Positions 50,603 to 62,485 are shown, counted from the stretch's first letter. The stretch: 64,000 nucleotides of DNA from Heterobasidion occidentale (GCA_039111635.1 JBCAQO010000008.1:620001-684000); one strand, 5' to 3'. Numbers and translations: made by a program. Notes: generated from the sequence alone by a model not told the origin.

Positions 50603-51577
50603 TTAAAAGAAGGTGAAAGTGCCGGCGACCACGGCGAGCGCGACCGTGGCCTGAACAGCGCGCGATGCGAACGCATGGAGCGAGAGCGCAGCGCCTGTCT
50701 GCGTCGATGCCGATCCGGGGGTGCCGCTCGCGGACGCGGCGCTCGAGGTAGCAGAGGACGACGCCTTTGTGGAGCTGGCCGCGGCCTTGGAGGTGACGAG
50801 ACCAGAGGACGTGGCAGCGGCGGAGGATGCGGGCGCAGTGGTGGCGGCTACGGACGCAGCGGCGGATGTGGCGGCGGCAGAGGACGCGGCAGATGCAGCG
50901 GCAGAGCTAGCAGCGCCGGAAGCGCTGCCAGACGCTGCGGCGGAGCTGGAACTGCTGAGGTAGGAGGGCGCGGCGACTGCGGTGCTGGGGTCTGTGAGGG
51001 CGCCGATACCCCATCCGATTTTTTGGCCGTCAGGCTGGGTGGTGTTCGGAGCGGCGACGGTGCCGCCTGAGGCATCGGCGATGGTGAAGCGCGTAGTCCA
51101 GTATCTCGTGCTGGGGGAACCGGCATACGTGAATTGGTAGAAGTAAATGGGGGCATTGATGGTCACCTGCGATGATAGCGCGCATCAGAGGGAGCTTCAA
51201 TGAGAATAAAAAATTGCGGGACGTACGTCAGGGCAAGGGTAGTCATAAGTGGTAGCCGTTGTTCCGTCAAGAGTGGCCACAGCTGGAAAAATGAGTTTCG
51301 GTCAGCAAATACGGTAATTGAGCAGAGTAGCCATGTAAGACAATGGGCATGGTCGAGCAGCGAACTCACTGGTCAAGTGAACCATGTTCCAGTTGTCGCC
51401 CGTCATCAGCTCGATGGCCATCGACTTCCAAGCACCCGTTGTATCGGCGCCCCACGCAATGTGACAAGTCGCGCCTTCATTGAAGACTGCGCCAGGACCG
51501 GGCTCCTGAGGGTCGGGGTCCGCAGACACCAGAGTCGCCAATGATAGAAGAGCAGGCAACACGAAGCGAGAAAACAT
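50603..51577 (-). CDS. Kre9/Knh1-like secreted Ser/Ala-rich protein, probably GPI-anchored
   Basis: Proteins with this amino-terminal domain act at the fungal cell wall; Kre9 and Knh1 of yeast are needed for beta-1,6-glucan. Three exons join in frame: 51577-51370, 51282-51227 and 51166-50603, giving 275 residues. The signal peptide is MFSRFVLPALLSLATLVSADP. The domain shows GAVFNEGATCHIAWGADTTG, WNMVHLTTVATLDGTTATTY and a final TRYWTTRFTIAD strand. The carboxy-terminal half is almost only Ser, Ala, Thr and Gly, ending in a hydrophobic stretch (AVQATVALAVVAGTFTFF), as for GPI attachment. A TTTAAATA box lies about 145 bases upstream of the start. No lesion seen. Confidence 0.88.
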
Positions 51578-52872
51578 GGTTATGGCTAAAGTTGGTTGCT
51601 ATACGTGAGCGCGTGGGTCTGCGGAGAAGGTAAGCGGACGCGAATGAAGATATTGCAAGATCTACTCGCAAGGAGAATATCCAGAAGTCTCGAGGGTCGG
51701 TAAGGAGGGACTGGGGTATTTAAAAGATTGAAGAAAAGAGCGACGACGAGGCTGTGGATGGCAGGAGACTCGCAGACGACGACCGTTGGCCATCGTTGAA
51801 ATATGTTCCTCGGTTAGCGCACGAGACCCCAGAACAAGGCACGACACCCTATGGACCCCCCCAAATTAGGCAACCGTAGAGTTCGCTTAAGCGCTCACTG
51901 CGCTCTCCGGCACCGCTCAAGGCCCCGGCGGGAACGTCCAGCTCGTCGTGCAACGTCGAGGCTGCCAGCGCACTTTCATCGAAATGTAGGCGTTCTTGCT
52001 CCACCTTGGGCACCCTCAGCTCAAGGTATTTTCTTGCAGTGTCCTGGGGGATCTGTTTTCTGGCCTCCGGTCATAGTACGCCGGTCACTCAGCTAATCCG
52101 GTTTGATGCTGGCCTTATATGTCTTCGAACAGCGCCGAGGTCCAAACACGCCCGTTTTTATCTTTGGAGTCAGTGCTACAGCCTCTTGCAGCCTGCCTTG
52201 ATATTGCAGATGGACGAGTTTCAGAGGCATCCATCAATGTTGTCCAAATGTGGGCGAAAGTTGAAGTTTGACGATTTGAATAACGGCAGGACACCTTGGA
52301 AATAACAGCTTCGACACTAACGTTGCGCGCTGAGCGCTAATGATGAACCATTCTTCTGAATGGCGATCATAACAGCTGACTTGCTGCTCATATTCACGTC
52401 CTTTGACGCCTATCCCTTTCAATCATCTGAAGCCTGGCGTGTACATGTGGCAGATGCTCAACAAGGATCTTCATTGGCGAACAAAATCATCGCAGTTTGA
52501 CGGGGTGGGAAGGTGGGTGGTTTTACTCGTATGGTCACCCACGGTCATTCTGTGTTGATACAGCAGCGCACACGGGGAAGTCTCCTCTTGTATATGTGTA
52601 TGGGCGCTTCCATTTCACATATGCATTAGAAGAACAATCTGCATCCATCTGCGTCGCGACACCACTGATTATTCGACAGCCCTTCGGGCACAATTTATAC
52701 GACTCAAGTGCCATCGTGTAGAAAAGCTGGCAAGGGAATATGCCCTCCAAAGATGGGCAGAAGGCGTTACCTGTAACGCTAGGTACTAAAAAATGTTATA
52801 CGAAAGACGATGAGATGAGATAGCAAAAGTGGAGCGACAGCATCTAGACCAAAAGCAACGGATATCAGGGTA
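51578..52872. other. Intergenic, no gene recognised
   Basis: About 1.3 kb between the wall protein promoter and the end of kinase copy A. Only short non-descript frames are present. Confidence 0.35.
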
Positions 52873-55870
52873 TCATGAAGGCTGAACCGAGCGGAAACGG
52901 AGATGCCTAACAATCAACAAAACAAAGAACAGGACACCTAACACATTGAACAATATAAGAACGAGGGAGCTTGCTATAACTGAACGGCAGGTTTCAGTCC
53001 AAATGTCTTGGTGACCCTGTTGAAAGTTTGTGAGCGAGACTATCCCATTGTCAGCACAGTTTGCGCACCACATCTTGAGACTGATCCATGTAAACCGGTA
53101 CGCGATAGTCCACTGCCTGGTTTCTATGAGGTCACGTAACATCACGATGAAACTTCTTGGAACGAGACTATAATTGATGAGCTCAAGTTCGTGGACTTCA
53201 AGCAGTTTCTCGCTTGGAATGGTTGAACGCAAAGCACGGAATCGTTCTAACGCCATCTTGGCGGTCGGTCGCCGAGAAGGGTTCTGAGATGTCATATCTC
53301 GCAATAAAACCAAGAGGACGGGTGTCTCGTCCGCAGCATCCTATAAGTCAAACTACTTCAGATCACTGTGACGAATCCTGATTTTTTTTAAAACGACAGA
53401 CCTTGAGCCATCCATAAAGCGTGCGTGCTGCTGCGTAGACATCTGCGGCAAATGGATTGTAATTGGTGACTCTTCTCATCTCAGGAGCCCGGTGCTTCCT
53501 TCCCTGAGGAAAAGGCTCTGCGAGACATTTGTCAAGACTCGTGTCTTTTGCAAAATACTGGGAATATCCGAAGTCCATGAAAAGGTATCGCGCAGGAAAT
53601 GTTGATCGCCACTCAGGAGGAGGCCATATTTTATAGATCGGCTCAAACGGCGTAGTCCAAGTTTTAGTCTGTGGCACCGTCCCATGATGGTTAATGAGAA
53701 TATTGTCGCATGAGATATCCTAGGAAGTATCAGTCGGAATGAGATATCGGTGCGAGGTCCAATGCATGGAGAAACTAACCAGGTGCGCTATGCGATTTTC
53801 GTGCAGAAATGCGAGACCCTATGTTGAATAATTGACCCAACAGTTTGTGAGCATGGAGAAGGGGCCACTGAGTGATCCACTGGATGCCTTTCCGTAAGGA
53901 TTTAGGGTCAAATCCCACCACCCTAAACCTGATCGACCGTGTAGCCGGGCCGAATTTGAGCTCCGCTGATGCTGTCGCGAGGGGTCAAGCCGCTGTCCTA
54001 AATGCACACTCTAGGCAGGGGGTCACCCCCCCATCCTAGACCTAAATCCTGACCCTAGACGTATCTTAGCACATGTAACCTTCCAAATATGGCATGCCGA
54101 ACAGATGCCGCAATCCCGCCGTCATATCGGGTCATTGCGGACATTCTGTCGCATTTCCCTTCATTTCTCTCGAATTTTCCTCCTTACCCATATCATACAT
54201 TCATTTCTTTTGAAAACCCACATTCCTTTATTGATTCTACACTATGGATCCCCAAAACCTCCTATTCAATACCAATATGACCGAAATGGCATCTCATTCC
54301 TTCAAGCAGCAGATGGAAAATTTTATCCTGCACATCTCTTTCGAGAACCTCTTTGAGAGGATGTAAGTATTCTAAATATACAATCTCGTGAGCCATCTGG
54401 TCTGCATCGGGCCATGTGATGGCGGCATCAGGCATCTCTCTTAGCACATCGCGGAGGACTTGCAATGAAAAGGAAACATAGCGGCTGACGGTGCTTGGAA
54501 TGAGGGCAAAAATCTCCTGGAGGCTCGTTGTGGGCATTGCTGATGATATATAGTGAAGAATGAGTCCGAGTGCACCTGCGGAATCGAGTGATCGACGTCC
54601 AAGTCGTGGCGCACCTGCAGAGGCCGTATCGGGACGAGGTATTGCCGTGGAATCCCAATGTGCCGCAAAGCCAGCCTCCAGAAGTGTCTGAAAAGTGTTG
54701 CAGTCAACACCCATGGTTGTGATGAAGGCTTGGTTGCTCTGGCTTGCATACAGGACTTGCCAGGCTGTTCCTGCACGAAGGTTTGGCATCAGTTGTGGTC
54801 GACAAAGATAGGTTCGGGTCTGCCTCCGACGCTCCAGCCGGCGTTCGTTGGCTTCTTCAGCACCAATAAGGATAAGGAGGGCGAGAGCAGCAAGCTCTTC
54901 TTCGTCGCTGTCATCGTCGCTGTCGAGGCGGTGGTTCATGACGAGTGTGTAGCACCGACAGTCGAGACGGCACGCGCAGCGCGCAAATTACCGATTCCTA
55001 GATCCTAAACTGGTCTTACGGTTTAGGACTCAGATTCCTAAATGTTTTCAAATTGTACTGAAATCTTATTTAGGTTCGATGCAACGACCCTAGATCCTTA
55101 CGGAAAGTCATCCACTTACTGCCAAGACCTGATCTGCGAATTCAAACCCTCCGACACGTTCAAAAAAGGCAGTTCGTCGCATTGATCGCAGAATGGCATG
55201 ACAACGAAGTGCCAGTCATTAAATTCGAGAAATTCCAATACGGGCACTGTCGCATTGGCAGGATCTGAGCGCAAAGGTTCCGAATTGAGTAGCTGGAGAA
55301 TTTCCAACTCTCGTCGCCCTTCGTCGCCTCTCGATACTACCTTGATGACGACATCTCGGTTCTCCCTATACGAGATGACACATGATTCAATACCTTTCAA
55401 ACAAAGCAGGCAGAACGCATGAGACTACCTATCCCGAGCAGCGACAACTTGCGAAAACTACGAGTGCTGTCAATAGTTCTCCTCCTGTCGTTCTGTCTGA
55501 GCCACTTACGGGAAAAAAATTACTTTTCAGTTGGCTTCGATCTCCGTATAATCCAAACGAATCAAGAGCAGGGGATGGTGGCAAAGACTCGTCAGGATAA
55601 GTCATGCTATTGCGGCCGCGCGAACGAAATCGTTGATAGCCCGCTGTGTTGAAAAAACTACTTAGTGCCTCCCATGGCTGCTGCCACTGAGGTTCATCCG
55701 TTGGACAGATATCTCTCCATGCCCGCAGTGAGACGGGAAGGCTCTACGTAAACTAAGATGAGTAACATGTGTCCGGGCAATATAGAAACGCTCACTGTCT
55801 TCTCGTCAAGAAGCATAACCATTAAAATATCCAAGGCGTCGAAGAAGTGCAGATGCTGTGAGAGTGGTCT
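52873..55870 (-). CDS. Atypical protein kinase-like gene, copy A, with a transposon in an intron
   Basis: The amino-terminal region reads LPVSLRAWRDICPTDEPQWQ and FFNTAGYQRF. The ATP-binding lysine is in VVIKVVSRGDEGRRELEILQ, and the catalytic loop is ISCDNILINHHG. The DFG motif is in LFMDFGYSQYF, and RRPTAKMALERFRAL lies in the carboxy lobe. A single membrane helix (VLILFNVLGVLFFVLLIVRHL) ends the protein at 52873. This kinase-like family is expanded in agaricomycetes; substrates are unknown. The intron after the segment coding the NVSEG region has been enlarged from about 80 bases to 1.3 kb by a 1,232-bp element (53882-55113). The splice donor and the exons are undamaged, so splicing could still work. 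The exact 5' end is unclear. Confidence 0.75.
53882..55113 (-). mobile_element. Harbinger-like TIR transposon, 1,232 bp, internally deleted
   Basis: Both ends share a terminal inverted repeat of about 28 bases with two mismatches; it begins GGATGMCTTTCCGTAAGG. The flanks carry a 3-bp target duplication ACT (53879-53881 and 55114-55116). Kinase copy B keeps the empty site with a single ACT. A minus-strand ORF encodes only the amino-terminal part of a DDE-type transposase, so the element looks non-autonomous. Three-base duplications and this transposase type point to the PIF/Harbinger group. Confidence 0.9.
54262..54939 (-). CDS. Truncated Harbinger-type transposase
   Basis: The 225-residue ORF starts MNHRLDSDDDSDEEELAALA and contains AGTAWQVLYASQSNQAFITT, MGVDCNTFQTLLEAGFAAHW, RLGRRSLDSAGALGLILHYI and SLQEIFALIPSTVSRYVSF. 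These match the amino-terminal helical region of fungal DDE Tnp4 transposases. The sequence then turns into unrelated residues (DVQDKIFHLLLEGMRCHF) and stops. The catalytic DDE domain, which should follow, is absent from the element. It is therefore unlikely to be active itself; a full-length relative elsewhere would have to mobilise it. Confidence 0.8.
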   Translation of the reverse strand: MNHRLDSDDDSDEEELAALALLILIGAEEANERRLERRRQTRTYLCRPQLMPNLRAGTAWQVLYASQSNQAFITTMGVDCNTFQTLLEAGFAAHWDSTAIPRPDTASAGAPRLGRRSLDSAGALGLILHYISSAMPTTSLQEIFALIPSTVSRYVSFSLQVLRDVLREMPDAAITWPDADQMAHEIVYLEYLHPLKEVLERDVQDKIFHLLLEGMRCHFGHIGIE

Positions 55871-56375
55871 TGAGGTCTATACGAAGACGAAGAGATGAAC
55901 AACAGGGTCACGAGAAAGTTGATCTCGATATACAAATGGCGTCACATGCACCAAAGCTTTGCCGACGATGTAACAACTCAATTTCGGGTATTGATCCCAT
56001 GTTGAATATTTCGAAGAATCAGGCTGGTTGAGAGGCCGTGGAGATCGACTCAGCGCAAAGAGAGCCAAGCACATGCAAACAAAAGTTCAATTGCCCGTAA
56101 AGTGGGCGCCAAGCCAGGGTTACAATAGGTTACAGTCTGTTACAGTGCAGCTCGAGCCTATAGAGGACATAGGCGTGTTCCGCGGTGTACGCGTTGGGTC
56201 GGCAGCAGTCATGGTCCTCATACGCTCGACCTTCTGGAGTCGTTCTGGCCCCGTCGATGCGTAAGATGCTTTGAAGACGGCCGGTCCGCAGCCTTGGTCT
56301 AGTTTGACAGCAATCTTGGCTTATAAGGAGGACGCATCAGTGCGGGGTCATACTATAGCTTCACCCCTGTCAATA
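55871..56375. other. Spacer between kinase copy A and monooxygenase fragment
   Basis: Divergent promoter space of the duplicated unit. A stretch near 56175-56225 is clearly similar to 59370-59420 in the second unit (both contain GCGGTGTACGCGT), confirming common origin. Confidence 0.6.
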
Positions 56376-56780
56376 ATGTCCCTCCCGACGGACACAAACG
56401 TTCTCATCGTAGGAGCCAGGCCAAGTGGCATGGCCTGTGCTTTATCGCTCGCGAAGCAGGGTGTCACTGACATCACCGTCGTGGATGCCGTGCAGCAAGC
56501 AGAACAAAGTCCGCGTGCTTTGGTGATACATGCCGCTACGCTGGAGGTCAGCTCGCCACGCATTGTGCCATGTGCTCCTCGACCCATTGACCTCTTGATA
56601 CACAGGCTCTTGATTCCATTTCCGTCGCAGACGCAATCATCGACCTCAGTATTAAGGTCTCCGAGACGCACGTCTTCGGCAGGAATTCGCTGATGGTGAC
56701 TATCGACTTCGATACGCTATCATACCGCAGCATATCACCAAGCGGATACTAGGCGAGAAATTGAGCGCGATGGACGTTTG
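56376..56780 (+). pseudogene. Truncated FAD monooxygenase copy
   Basis: This is a near-copy of the first part of the full gene at 59858: the start MSLPTDTNVLIVGARPSGMA is followed by ALSLAKQGVTDITVVDAVQQ and, after an intron, SISVADAII. The second Gly of the dinucleotide-binding motif is Arg (GARPSG versus GAGPSG in the full gene). A deletion inside exon 2 and loss of frame follow. Similarity stops abruptly near 56780, after TTGAGCGCGATGG. The remaining three quarters of the enzyme are missing, so this is a dead partial duplicate. Confidence 0.9.
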
Positions 56781-56933
56781 TATATACACAAACTTGTTCG
56801 ACCGGGGCAGTATGCATCGAGAGCAACTGATAATAGGGTATCATGAAGGCTGTACCGAGCGCGAACGGAGCTGCCTAATCATCTGTATAATAAGATACCC
56901 AGTGCATTGAAGAACACTTCTCAAGGGAGCAGG

Positions 56934-58560
56934 TTACAATTGAACGGCAGGCTTCAGTCTAAGTGTCTTGGTGATCCTAATCGACATTTGTGAGCGAGAA
57001 ACCCAACTGACAGCACAGCGTACGCACCACATCTTGAAACTGATCCATGTGAACCGGCACGCAAGAGTCCACCTTCTGGTCTCGATGAGGTCACGTACCG
57101 TCACAATAAAACTCCTTGGAACGAGATGGTAATCGACAAGCTCAAGTTCGTGGACTTCAGTCAATTTCTCGCTTGGAGTGGTGGGACGCAGAGCACGGAA
57201 TCGTTCTAACGCTGCCTTGGCGGTCGGTCGCCGCGAGGGATTATAAGATGACATATCCTGCAGTAGAGTCAAGAAGCTAGGTGTCTCGTCCGCAGCGTCC
57301 TAGTGATTGACCAATTTTTAGGTCACGGTGACGATTGCTGGCTATTTGACAGACCTTGAGCCATGCATAAAGCAACCGTGCGGTCTGGTAGACATCTGCA
57401 GCAAACGGGTTATAACTCTTGGTTCTTGTAGCCTCGGGAGCCCGGTGCTCCCTTCCTTGGGGGAAAGGCTCCACCAGACATTCGTCAAGACTGGCATCTT
57501 TTGGGAAATACCGGGAATATCCGAAATCCATGAAGAGGTATCGCGCAGGAAATGTTGATCGCCACTCAGGAGGAGGCCATATTTTATAGATTGGCTCAAA
57601 CGGCGTAGTCCAAATTTCAGTCTGCGGCACCGTCCCGTGATGGTTGATGAGAATATTTTCGCATGAGATATCCTAGGGAGTATCAATCGGAATGAGATCA
57701 TCGGTGCTCGGGACATGATGACACTTGCCAGGTGAGCTATGCGATTTTCATGCAGAAATGCGAGACCCTATGTTGAATGATTGACCCAACAGTTTGTGAG
57801 CATGGAGAAGGGGCCACTAAGTGATCCACTTACTGCCAGGACCTGATCTGCGAATTCAAAGCCCTCCGACACATTCAAAAAAGGCAGTTCGTCGCATTGA
57901 TCGCATAATGGCATGACAACGAAGTGCCAGTCATGAAATTCGAGGAATTCTAATACTCTCACTGTCGCATTCGCAGGATCTGAGCGCAGAGGCTCCGAGT
58001 TGAGTAGCTGGAGAATTTCCAACTCTCGCCGCCCTTCGTCGCCCTTCGACACTACCTTGATGGCGACATCTCGGTTCTCCCTATGCGATACGTCACATTA
58101 CAACATATTCCAGAATAGGCAGAAAGCACGATACCTATCCCGAGCAGCAATAACTTGCGATAACTAAAAGTGCTGTCAGGAGTTCCACTCACTCCATTCT
58201 GTTTGAAGTACTCACAGGAGGAAACTTGCTTTCCAATTGACTTCGATCTCCGTACAAACCAAAGGAATCAAGAGCAGGGGATCGTGACAAAGGCGCGTCG
58301 GGGTATGTCCAGGTACCAGAACTGCGTTCATGGAAATCGTTCGTAACCTGCTGTATTGAGAAAAGTACATAGAGACTCCCATGGTAACCACCACTGAGAT
58401 TCTTCCATCGGCGAGATGTCTCTCCAGGCTCGCAACGAGACAGGAAGGCTCTATGTGAACCAAGATGAAGAACATATATTTAGTGGAATGCTGAACTGCT
58501 CACCGTCCGCTCGTCCAAGAAGCATAACCGTTATATGATTCAAGATTTCAAAGAAGTGTA
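56934..58560 (-). CDS. Atypical protein kinase-like gene, copy B
   Basis: This paralogue of copy A has closely similar sequence throughout: REELEILQ-type N-lobe (GDEGRRELEILQLLNSEPLR), NVSEGFEFADQVLA, GLAFLHENRIAHL, SCENILINHHGTVPQ, MDFGYSRYFPKDASLDE and RRPTAKAALERFRALRPTTP. The intron that carries the transposon in copy A is here about 80 bases and empty. The amino-terminal part (around 58330-58360) has a stop just after TAGYERFP where copy A stays open. The carboxy-terminal membrane helix is not found in frame. It is probably non-functional or truncated relative to copy A. The stop at 56934 is the end of the written frame. Confidence 0.65.
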
Positions 58561-59857
58561 TGTGAGTGGTCTTGAAGCTTGAAGTCTAGCAATTTTGGAG
58601 GAGGATTCGTCTTCAAGGTATGAATACGGGGATAGGGCACGGATAAGAAGGTCACGGTGGTCTCCCGAAGGCAGCAACGTTGGCAATTCTCCTTCAACCT
58701 CCGACGTGGCCTCGGATATCCGTTAACTCACCCGTGACCTAGGTTGGAAGGGTGTCAGTTTGCGTCACGACCAAAATTGTTCTGGACAAGAAACTGACAA
58801 GAAGCGTGCGTGAGCGGTCGCACGGTTGAACGAGTCAAACTTCAAGTCGGGGAGACGAAGAACAATATCGATTGAACAACCGGTGATGGTATCGAAGAAC
58901 ACTCGAGTGACTTGTGAGCACCTGTATACCAATGACAGCATATTCAGCTGCGTCTGCGTATATCGAACATCCTGAGAATCCGCCACAACCACCTTTCGGC
59001 TCTGCTGGGCTTATGCGGGCTTTTTGATTCTGTGCCCAGCTCAGTTGATCTTCGGTCTAGATGCCCTCTTCGTGTTGATGAGTAACTCTTCGGTGATGGT
59101 GCTCCGGCGTTTTGAATCTCAACTGCCGTACTGAAATGGCGTGTCATAGAGCAGTGTCTCTGCATGTTTGAGGACAATCAGAAGTATCTCACTGCGGCGA
59201 AAAAGGTATGAATACATTGAGAGGATGCAGGCGGTCATGGACTGAGTATTCTGAAGGTCGAGGAAAGGGAGACAAATACGCGTAAATAAAAGCGCGAGTG
59301 TCCGTAAGATCCGAGCAGACTCACGTGGGAGCCGGGCCTGGGGGTCTCACTGCAGCGCGGATACTGGGCGTCTGTTCTGCGGTGTACGCGTCGGATCGGC
59401 AGCAGCTGCAGTCCTCATGTACGCGCGTCCCAAAACATCCTTACGACGTGTACGACGCGTAAGATGATAACCTGCAGCACTTCCACATACGACCCCTCGT
59501 ACTCACTTCCTCATCGACCACGACACTCTCCCCTTCCCCCTCATGCTCTACAGACACCCCCTCGCCCTCTACATAGACACTTACTGACACTTGAGCTATT
59601 GTTACCCATCACATGCGCTCATAGAACCTCTAAGACATGAACCTTCAGTTTCCTCCCGCTCTGCTTCCTTCCTTGCCTCAGTCTCTCCTCGCTTACGCTG
59701 CAATAACCATAATAGTGTCCTCTTGATCATCCCGTCTGACCCCACATCTTGAAACTGCCCGAATGCTAGGCGTTGCCGAAGCGCCGCGCCCTTCCACGAT
59801 CTCGGCATCGGTGTATAAGGGGACCCATCGGTCATACCAACTTTACCCCTGTCAACA
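58561..59857. other. Spacer upstream of the full monooxygenase
   Basis: About 1.3 kb, longer than the equivalent spacer in the first unit by roughly 0.75 kb. The additional part (58570-59340) shows no gene I can name. The last 500 bases are related to the first unit's spacer. Confidence 0.4.
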
Positions 59858-61329
59858 ATGTCTCTCCCGATGGACACAAACGTTCTCATCGTAGGAGCTG
59901 GGCCAAGTGGCATGGCCAGTGCTTTATCGCTCGCGAAGCAGGGTGTTACCGACATCACCGTCGTGGATGCCGTGCAGCAAGCAGAGCAAAGCTCGCGTGC
60001 TTTGGTGATCCATGCTGCTACGTTGGAGGTAAGTTTGCCATACATTCTGCCATGTGCGTACCAACCATTGACCTCCTGATGCACAGGCTCTCGATTCCAT
60101 CTCCGTCGCAGACGCAATCATTGATCTGAGTATCAAGGTCTCCGAGACGCACGTCTTCGACAGGAAGTCGCGACTGGTGACTATTGACTTCGATACGCTG
60201 CGGCCGTACACGCGGTATCCCTTCAGCCTCATCATACCCCAGCATGTCACCGAGCGGATACTAGGCGAGAAATTGAGCGCGATGGGCGTTCGCATACACC
60301 GTCCGTGCAAGGTCGTCGGGATGCGAGGGAATGACCAGGACCGGCGCACGATCGACGTCTCATTCGAAGGAGGCGAAGTCGTGCGCGCCAAGTACGTCGT
60401 CGGCGCAGATGGCTCACAATCCCCCGTAAGTTGCGGCCCACAGAGGCTGTCTTGACTTCTCGCACTTACTTGCGAGCTAACTGTGCATTCATTAAGGTCC
60501 GCCAAATTGCAGGTATCGGCTTTATCGACCCCGATGGCCAATCTGTCTCTGGAGATGAGATCAGCGCCTTCTCGCAGATGATCCTCGCAGACGTTGCGTT
60601 CTCCTCACGACCGAAGCTCCCAGTCGAGGGCTCCTCGTTCGGCGTCCTCAGTTCGGATAACTTCTTCCTGATTGCTCCGCTACCCGCGTCTGCGGGCAGT
60701 ACTCCCGAAGTGCCCCTGTATCGTTTAGTGTGCGGGGTGCCCGCCGCCTCAGGGCCCCCGCCGTCGAAGCCGCAGACGCCTTACGTACAGGACCTCGTCG
60801 ACAGATACGGCCATGTTTCGGTGTCGTCCGATCCTGCAGTCAACGAGAATCCGGTGAAAATCGCAGAAATAATCTGGTCGTCTCGGTTCCGCACTCGCTC
60901 TGCCGTCGCTGACCGCTTCTTCACGCGGTTTGGCGGCAGCGACGCACAAGAGGGCGGCATCGTGTGTCTTGTTGGCGACGCGGCGCATATCCACCCACCT
61001 GCAGGAGGGCAAGGCATGAATCTCGGGCTTCGCGACGCAGTCACCCTTGGGCCTGCCATCGCCGCACACATGAAGGACCCTTACCAAATGCGGACGCGAT
61101 TCTCGAGTCGTATGCGACGCTCAGGCGCGATCGCGCGTTGACGGTCATCGGTATGGTCAAAGGAATCGTGGGCAGGGTGAGGTGGATCACGACGGCGAAA
61201 GGACTGTTGTTAGCGTGGATGCCTGGAATCGTAGCCTTGGCTAAGATTTGGTCGCTCTGGTTGATGGGCAAGTCGGCGTGGGTGAGGAGGAGGACCGCGT
61301 GGAACTTGAGCGGTCTGGGTATGCCATGA
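59858..61329 (+). CDS. FAD-dependent monooxygenase, phenol hydroxylase/PheA-TfdB type
   Basis: Enzymes of this type hydroxylate aromatic rings using NAD(P)H and oxygen. Exons: 59858-60028, 60087-60425 and 60497-61329. The Rossmann motif is IVGAGPSGMASALSLAKQG. The DG motif reads YVVGADGSQSPVR. The second FAD motif is CLVGDAAHIHPPAGGQGMN, followed by LGLRDA. At 61078-61080 a run of three C shifts the frame: the written frame ends early, while the next frame continues ADAILESYATLRRDRALTVI to the natural end at 61329. The homopolymer position suggests a consensus error rather than a dead gene. Substrate cannot be told from sequence. Its amino-terminal quarter is duplicated at 56376. Confidence 0.88.
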
Positions 61330-61793
61330 TGCGCAGGTGTCTGCTTTACAAGTACTCACTGAACAATCAGGCATGATTTAGTTCGAGAGGACACATGCGA
61401 AGGAGAATCGAAGTTTGGTGGAAGAGAGTATCAAGTGAGAAAATGTCGAAGCAACGCAACTTCGCAGCACCTAGAGGGCAAAATGACTCAACAGAACTCA
61501 ACGGGCAGAATGGTGAATGCAGCAACACGGTCCGGACACTCGCAATTATCACCTTCAAAACATGCTGGTATGTTTGTGAGCCTGCAGATGCTTCGTTGCT
61601 ACGGCGTCTAATCATGTCTGCTTGATATATGTCTGCTTGGTATCATGAATGAGAATCAACGAAGTCACAAATGACAATGCACAAGAAAGAGCTTAAGAGA
61701 GAAACCGGACACAAACTAGGTTTAGTCTTCAATCTTATGAATCTAGCGATCGGAGTACCCATCAACACAACAACGGACTGGAGTTCAAATCAA
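61330..61793. other. Convergent intergenic space, monooxygenase / RNase H2C
   Basis: About 460 bases with no gene seen. Confidence 0.4.
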
Positions 61794-62485
61794 TCATACC
61801 TCAGCAGCCAAGCCTATCCATTCGTTCAGGGACCTCAAATACTCGTCCTTGCCCTCGTCGACTGGTAGATCAGGGTGCCACAAGACAAATGAGTCGAATT
61901 TTGCTGTGGGCCTAAGCACTCGGATTGCATCTTCGTCTCCTTCAACCATACCCTCTGCCTCTCCGTGCAATTCCTCTGCATCATCAACCTCCTCCTGCGC
62001 AGCTTTTGCAGTCTTCTGCTTTCCGCTCGTCCGCCCTCTGCCATTCTGTTTCTCTTTCGTTTTCGTCCTTTGAGTTGTGCCAAATTTTGACGAGTCACCG
62101 CGCAGGACGATGCCGGTGTATCCCTGAGGTAGGTCCACGGCGAGCCCTTGCATCGCTCGCCCCCGAAACGCCGAAGTAAATCGCTTTGCAGCTGGCTTTG
62201 ATGGGCCAGGAATCGGCTGGCCGTTGTCAGGAAGATCGTTAGCCTCAACCAATGGCATAGAATCCGTCTCAATAGAATTCGGATCTGCTACTTTATGCTC
62301 GTCATGAGGATTAGATTGGGTGGAGGGGATGCTCGGAGGTAGTGGGAGAGACACAGTTGTTGGTTTGACTCGGAAATACGTGGAGACGGGGCAGGGCCAG
62401 AGTGAGCGATATTGAACGGCATCAGATGAGGGGAGCAAGACGGTAGAGATCGCTTTGCAGAAGAAATCTCGATTGTCGACGCCAT
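61794..62485 (-). CDS. Ribonuclease H2 subunit C
   Basis: RNase H2 removes ribonucleotides from DNA; subunit C is a structural, non-catalytic part of the heterotrimer. The start at 62485 gives MASTIEISSAKRSLPSCSPH, then LMPFNIAHSGPAP. A one-base shift in a G run (plus strand 62388-62391) is needed to continue as STYFRVKPTTVSLPLPPS. The core FTSAFRGRAMQGLAVDLPQG followed by YTGIVL is the family hallmark. Near the end come FDSFVLWHPDLPV and LRSLNEWIGLAAEV, which match the usual terminal helix. A charged Lys/Glu-rich insert (NGRGRTSGKQKTAKAAQEEV) lies between. It shares a 280-base promoter region with the PHD gene. Confidence 0.85.

Noticed and set aside
52600..61400. Defence-type or toxin system formed by the kinase and monooxygenase genes
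   Set aside because: The arrangement is explained by tandem duplication of two ordinary lineage-specific genes; nothing links their functions.
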